Shown: positions 60,328 to 64,000 of the stretch, one piece after another
Layout of the letters: every line of letters begins with the position of its first letter
How positions within the stretch are numbered: the first letter of the stretch is position 1
Assembly (NCBI GenBank): GCA_020852275.1
Contig: JADZBE010000030.1
Coordinates: 1 to 64,000 of the forward strand
Reading direction: 5' to 3'
DNA: 64,000 nucleotides
DNA from: Phycisphaerales bacterium
GTDB lineage: Bacteria; Planctomycetota; Phycisphaerae; UBA1845
The notes under the pieces: model-generated
The model's database searches: none
Seen by the model: only the letters and a program-made list of their open reading frames with translations
Told to the model about the DNA's origin: nothing
Program-made: the position numbers and the translations under genes

Positions 60328-61320
60328 ATGAGTTCGATCCTGCCAACCATCCTCCGCGGGACGGGAAGCTACGTCCCGCGGGAGGTGCTCGACAACGCGT
60401 TCTTCGAGCGTTACCTCGACACCAGTGACGAGTGGATCCTGACCCGCACCGGCGTGCGCGAGCGTCGAAGGATCGCCCCCGGCGAGTCGACGTCCACCAT
60501 GGCGGCCAGGGCGGCCGAGCGCGCCCTGCTCGACGCCGGGATGCAGGGCAGCGAGCTTGACCTCATCATTCTCTGCACGGCCACGCCGGACCAGCCGATC
60601 CCCGCGACGGCGTGCAACGTGCAGGCGCACCTGGGCCTTTCCGGGGTTCCGGCCTTCGACCTCGGCGCCGCCTGCAGCGGCTTCATGTACGGCACCACCG
60701 TGGCGGCGAACCTGGTGCAGGCCGGCCTATACCGCAACATCCTCGTCATCGGCGCCGAGACGTTGACGCAGGTGACGGATTACGAAGACCGGACGACGTG
60801 CGTGCTGTTCGGCGACGCGGCCGGCGCGGCGATTCTGGCGCGAAGCGAAGACCCGCGGCAGGGACTGCTTTACGCCTCGCTCGGCGCGGACGGGACGAGG
60901 ATTCAGGACATCTGGGCGCCCGCCGGCGGCTCGGCGCTGCCCGCGTCCGCCAACACGGTGGCGGAGCGCCTCCACTTCCTCCGCATGCGCGGACGCGAGG
61001 TGTACAAGTTCGCCGTCGTCAAGATGATGGACCTGATCGACGGGGCCTTGAAGGCGACAGGGCTAAGCTCCGAGCAGCTCAAGATGGTGATTCCGCACCA
61101 GTCCAACCTGCGGATCATCGAATCCGTGCGGGAGAAACTGAACCTTCCGGTCGAGAAGATCGCCATCAACATCGACCGCTACGGCAACACGTCCGCGGCT
61201 TCGATCATCGTGGCGCTCGACGAGGCGCGCAAGCAGGGGCAGGTGCGGAAAGGCGACCTCATCATGATGCTCGGCCTGGGCGCGGGCTTGACGTGGGGCG
61301 TAAGCATCTGGCGGCTGTAG
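60328..61320 (+). CDS. fabH: Beta-ketoacyl-ACP synthase III FabH
   Basis: A 330-residue KAS III, which starts fatty acid synthesis by condensing acetyl-CoA (or another starter) with malonyl-ACP. The catalytic triad is present: Cys116 in FDLGAACSGFMYG, His in MVIPHQSNLRI, and Asn in DRYGNTSAASI. The N-terminal RGTGSYVPREVLDN and TDYEDRTTCVLFGDAAGAAI regions are typical. It begins 3 bp after plsX. Its downstream partner fabD is separated by 443 bp of short tandem repeats, unusual for this operon. Confidence 0.95.
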   Translation: MSSILPTILRGTGSYVPREVLDNAFFERYLDTSDEWILTRTGVRERRRIAPGESTSTMAARAAERALLDAGMQGSELDLIILCTATPDQPIPATACNVQAHLGLSGVPAFDLGAACSGFMYGTTVAANLVQAGLYRNILVIGAETLTQVTDYEDRTTCVLFGDAAGAAILARSEDPRQGLLYASLGADGTRIQDIWAPAGGSALPASANTVAERLHFLRMRGREVYKFAVVKMMDLIDGALKATGLSSEQLKMVIPHQSNLRIIESVREKLNLPVEKIAINIDRYGNTSAASIIVALDEARKQGQVRKGDLIMMLGLGAGLTWGVSIWRL

Positions 61321-61763
61321 CGCCGCGCCGCCCGGGGCAAGGAAACGCCAAAACGTCAAAAAACATCAAAGCGTCGAAATCAGAACCCGCAGCGCCAGCG
61401 AGGGCGGGGAGAATGGCGAATGGCGAATGGCGAATGCCGAATGCCGAATGGCGAATGGCGAATGGCGAATGCCGAATGGCGAATGGCGAATGGCGAATGC
61501 CGAATGGCGAATGGCGAATGCCGAATGCTGAATGCTGAATGCCGAAGAAAGGGCGAAAGACCGAAACACAGAAACGCGAAACATGGAGAATGCCCATACG
61601 ACCCTACGCACCGTGTACGCTGAACGACACACGATGAACAATGCACGATGCACGATGAACGATGCATGATGAACGATGAACAACGCACGACGCACGATGC
61701 ACGATGCACGATGCACGACGCACGACGCACGATTCACGATGCACGATGCACGATAACCAACCC
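61321..61763. repeat. Two 7-bp tandem arrays between fabH and fabD
   Basis: CAGAACCCGCAGCGCCAGCG (61381) leads into an array of GCGAATG-type 7-mers (61411-61546), then a second array of GCACGAT/GAACGAT 7-mers (61625-61755) that ends 8 bp before the fabD ATG. Both arrays read as open frames only because the unit has no stop in some frames. No gene is supported. Confidence 0.85.
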
Positions 61764-62687
61764 ATGACTACCAAAGCCGCAGTATTCCCCGGGCAAGGCG
61801 CCCAGAGCGTCGGCATGGGGCTGGACCTCGTGGAGGTCAGTCCGGCCGCCAGGCTTGTATATGAGCGCGCGAACGCCGTCGTCGGCTACGACCTGTCCAA
61901 CCTCTGCTTTCACGGACCCGCCGAGAAGCTGGAGCAGACCGACATCCAGCAGCCGGCCATCTTCGTCACCAGCGTGGCTTTCTTCGAGGCGTATCTGGAG
62001 CGCGGGGGTCGGCGCGACGAGTTCGGCTTTTTCGGTGGGCTGAGCCTCGGCGAGTACACGGCGCTCTACGCGGCGGGCGCGTTCGACTTTCAGACCGGGC
62101 TGCGGCTCGTGCGGCGGCGCGGCGAGCTGATGCAACAGGCGGCCACCGCGTGCCGCGGCGGCATGGCTTCGCTGATCGGCGCGGAAGAGGCCGACGCCCG
62201 GTCGATCTGCGACGCGGCTCGCGAAGGCGATGTGCTCGCGCCCGCGAACCTCAACTGCCCCGGTCAAGTGGTCATCAGCGGACATCTGGCCGCGGTGCAG
62301 CGGGCGATGAAAGTCGCGGAATCGCGGGGGCTGAAAGCCGTCCAGCTTGCGGTGGCCGGGGCGTTTCATTCCGCGCTGATGCAGCCGGCGGCGGACGGGC
62401 TGGCGGCAGCGCTGGCGGAATCGACCCTCGAGCCGCCGCGCTCCCGGGTGGTTCGCAACGTGGATGCCGCCTACTATGCGACCGCCGCGGACGTGCGCGC
62501 CGGATTGGCCGCTCAGTTGACCTCGCCCGTTCTGTGGCAGCGGGACGTGGAGCGCATGATCGCCGAAGGCGCGGACACGTTCGTCGAGTTCGGGCCGGGT
62601 CGGGTTCTGACGGGGCTGCTGCGCAAGATCAATCGCAACGTGAAGGGCGTCAACCTCGGCTCGGCGGCGTCGCTTGCCGGGGCGTGA
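61764..62687 (+). CDS. fabD: Malonyl-CoA:ACP transacylase FabD
   Basis: A 307-residue malonyl transferase, loading malonyl groups onto ACP. It begins MTTKAAVFPGQGAQSVGMGL, has the nucleophile Ser94 in GLSLGEYTALYAAG (usual form GHSLGE, here Leu for His), and PANLNCPGQVVISG and VAGAFHSALM, where the His is catalytic. The ATG at 61764 is preceded by CGATAACCAACCC, the end of a 7-bp repeat array, so no ribosome site is visible. Upstream in-frame repeat codons cannot be part of the enzyme. Confidence 0.94.
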   Translation: MTTKAAVFPGQGAQSVGMGLDLVEVSPAARLVYERANAVVGYDLSNLCFHGPAEKLEQTDIQQPAIFVTSVAFFEAYLERGGRRDEFGFFGGLSLGEYTALYAAGAFDFQTGLRLVRRRGELMQQAATACRGGMASLIGAEEADARSICDAAREGDVLAPANLNCPGQVVISGHLAAVQRAMKVAESRGLKAVQLAVAGAFHSALMQPAADGLAAALAESTLEPPRSRVVRNVDAAYYATAADVRAGLAAQLTSPVLWQRDVERMIAEGADTFVEFGPGRVLTGLLRKINRNVKGVNLGSAASLAGA

Positions 62688-62760
62688 AAGCCGCTCGCGC
62701 ATCGAGTTCAGAGTTTGGCGCTGGGTCGCCGGTGAACGGCGCGCCGCAGGGAGCAGAATC

Positions 62761-63501
62761 ATGAACGGACAAGTCGCCATCGTGACGGGCGCGAGTCGGG
62801 GCATCGGGCGCGGCGTGTGCCTGGCGCTCGCCCAGCGCGGCGCCACCGTCATCGCGGCCGCGCGCAGCGAGGGTCCGTTGCAGGCGCTCGCGGAGGAGGC
62901 GCGTCAGCGCGAGCTGCCGGGGCGCATCGAGCCGCGCCCGCTCGACGTCACCCAGCGAGAGACCATCCCGCCGTTCATCGAGGCCGTCATGACGGCGCAC
63001 GAGCGCATCGACATCCTCGTCAACAACGCAGGCATCACGCGCGATGGACTGTTTCTCAACATGGACGACGACCAGTTCGACGACGTGCTCACCGCCAACC
63101 TCCGCTCCGTCTTCTGGCTGACGCGCGCCGCGTGCCGGCCGATGCTCCAGGCGCGCTACGGGCGCATCGTGAACATCGCCAGCGTTTCGGGCGTGATGGG
63201 CAACGCGGGTCAGGCGAACTACGCCGCCAGCAAGGCGGGGCTGATCGGCATGACCAAGTCCATTGCCAAGGAGCTGGGCAAGCGCAAGATCACCTGCAAC
63301 GCGGTCGCGCCGGGCTTCATCACCACGGACATGACCGACGGACTGCCGGAGAAGCTCAAGGAGGAGGCGAAGAAGTTGATTCCCCTTGGGCGATTCGGCA
63401 CGGTGGAGGACGTGGCGGAAACGGTCGCGTTTTTCGCCAGCCCGGCATCGGGTTACATCACCGGACAGGTTGTGCTTGTAGATGGCGGGCTGCGGATGTG
63501 A
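62761..63501 (+). CDS. fabG: 3-oxoacyl-ACP reductase FabG
   Basis: A 246-residue short-chain dehydrogenase reducing beta-ketoacyl-ACP with NADPH. The nucleotide site is TGASRGIG near the N-terminus. NNAGITRDGLFLNM is present, the catalytic Ser lies in NIASVSGVMG, and Tyr154 and Lys158 lie in YAASKAGLIGMTKS. The FabG end (TGQVVLVDGGLRM) is typical. ATG 62761 follows AGGGAG with a normal spacing. fabD is 73 bp upstream and acpP 190 bp downstream, in one direction. Confidence 0.95.
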   Translation: MNGQVAIVTGASRGIGRGVCLALAQRGATVIAAARSEGPLQALAEEARQRELPGRIEPRPLDVTQRETIPPFIEAVMTAHERIDILVNNAGITRDGLFLNMDDDQFDDVLTANLRSVFWLTRAACRPMLQARYGRIVNIASVSGVMGNAGQANYAASKAGLIGMTKSIAKELGKRKITCNAVAPGFITTDMTDGLPEKLKEEAKKLIPLGRFGTVEDVAETVAFFASPASGYITGQVVLVDGGLRM

Positions 63502-63691
63502 TGGGGGGTCAGCATGGAGGGAGTTGGGGGAATCCGCCCCGGCCGCGCGTTGAGGGGCGGCGTTGCGACGGGCGGGGATGGGGGTTAGCATCCGGCCTCC
63601 TCGGCAAGAGGGGCTGAGTCGAACCGTTCAGTGGTGAATGCACCCCCTGCGGCTTTGCGGGCGGGCGAGGATGGTCTTGGAGGATTCTGAC

Positions 63692-63946
63692 GTGGCAACG
63701 CGCGAAGAGATACTGGCGAAGGTGGTCCAGATTGTCAGCGACCAGATGGGCGTGGACAAGGCCGAGATCACGGCGGAGACCTCCTTCGTGGACGACTTGA
63801 ACGCCGACTCGCTGGACACCGTCGAGCTGGTCATGGAACTCGAGGACGAGTTCGACATGTCCATCCCCGATGAAGAGGCCGAGAAGATCAAGACCGTCGG
63901 CGACGCCGTCACCTACGTCGAGAAGCAACTGGCATCGAAGAAGTGA
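63692..63946 (+). CDS. acpP: Acyl carrier protein
   Basis: An 84-residue ACP. The phosphopantetheine serine is Ser40 in [16 protein letters not shown], followed by the acidic helix II, and the N-terminus [20 protein letters not shown] is typical. The start is GTG 63692, 8 nt after GGAGG (63679-63683); an in-frame ATG at 63671 has no ribosome site. The gene lies downstream of fabG as in many FAS II clusters; fabF would be expected next, beyond the window. Confidence 0.93.
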   Translation: MATREEILAKVVQIVSDQMGVDKAEITAETSFVDDLNADSLDTVELVMELEDEFDMSIPDEEAEKIKTVGDAVTYVEKQLASKK

Positions 63947-64000
63947 GGTTCCGTCCAGATCCGCCGCGTCGCCAGGCCCGTGCGCATGCGGGCGCGGCGG

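Noticed and set aside
61366..61737. Open frames with periodic HRASCIV/RHSPFAI peptides
   Set aside because: They are translations of 7-bp tandem repeats; no family or ribosome site supports them.

Overview
The window is high-GC bacterial chromosome that reads as a planctomycete (phylum Planctomycetota). The strongest taxonomic evidence is a paired DUF1501 protein and a PSCyt1/DUF1549/DUF1553 cytochrome protein, a second protein joining DUF2231, a cytochrome domain and leucine-rich repeats, a DUF6807 protein, and many intergenic repeat families. No rRNA or complete tRNA is present.

1-6.6 kb: right-hand part of an integrated element. It holds a truncated parA, a winged-helix Rep-like gene, two envelope proteins of unknown function and an AbiEi/AbiEii type IV toxin-antitoxin pair behind a perfect 16-bp inverted repeat. 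It ends at a 3' half of a tRNA-Gly(CCC) gene (6269-6310) flanked on both sides by TTGCGTCAG repeats, which looks like an attachment site. 6.6-12.7 kb: AlkD-like DNA repair gene, HicBA toxin-antitoxin pair, DUF6807 gene, then an AAA ATPase plus DUF4276 (TOPRIM-like) pair. This pair lies between two 80-bp direct copies of the 3' end of the adjacent ALDH7 gene, as if the cassette had inserted into that gene and restored it.

12.7-31.5 kb: a lipoprotein, three minor pseudopilins, a secreted CARDB-like protein, the planctomycete cytochrome and DUF1501 proteins, topoisomerase I with six zinc ribbons, and a PpiD/SurA-like anchored chaperone. 31.5-46.3 kb: BamA, a cyclase-family hydrolase, RecJ, a giant MscK-like channel, two acyl-CoA dehydrogenases separated by a four-helix-bundle (S23) insertion, and a MalK/UgpC-type ABC ATPase. 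46.3-58.5 kb: sugar transferase, zinc-ribbon membrane protein, DUF1573 protein, ScpA-RidA, small membrane proteins, a Gfo/Idh/MocA oxidoreductase, a copper P-type ATPase and a HAD phosphatase. 59.1-63.9 kb: the type II fatty-acid cluster rpmF-plsX-fabH-fabD-fabG-acpP.

Much of the intergenic DNA is repeat: dispersed palindromic families and short tandem arrays with 7-, 8-, 10-, 16-, 17-, 20- and 31-bp units. Two families also sit in frame inside genes (ALDH7 and the DUF1549/DUF1553 protein). In ALDH7 the repeat unit is 15 bp rather than the 16 bp seen between genes, which keeps the reading frame open. The best leads for something new are the ATPase-DUF4276 cassette in the ALDH7 3' end, the tRNA-half attachment site with its repeats, and the repeat-flanked S23 element.
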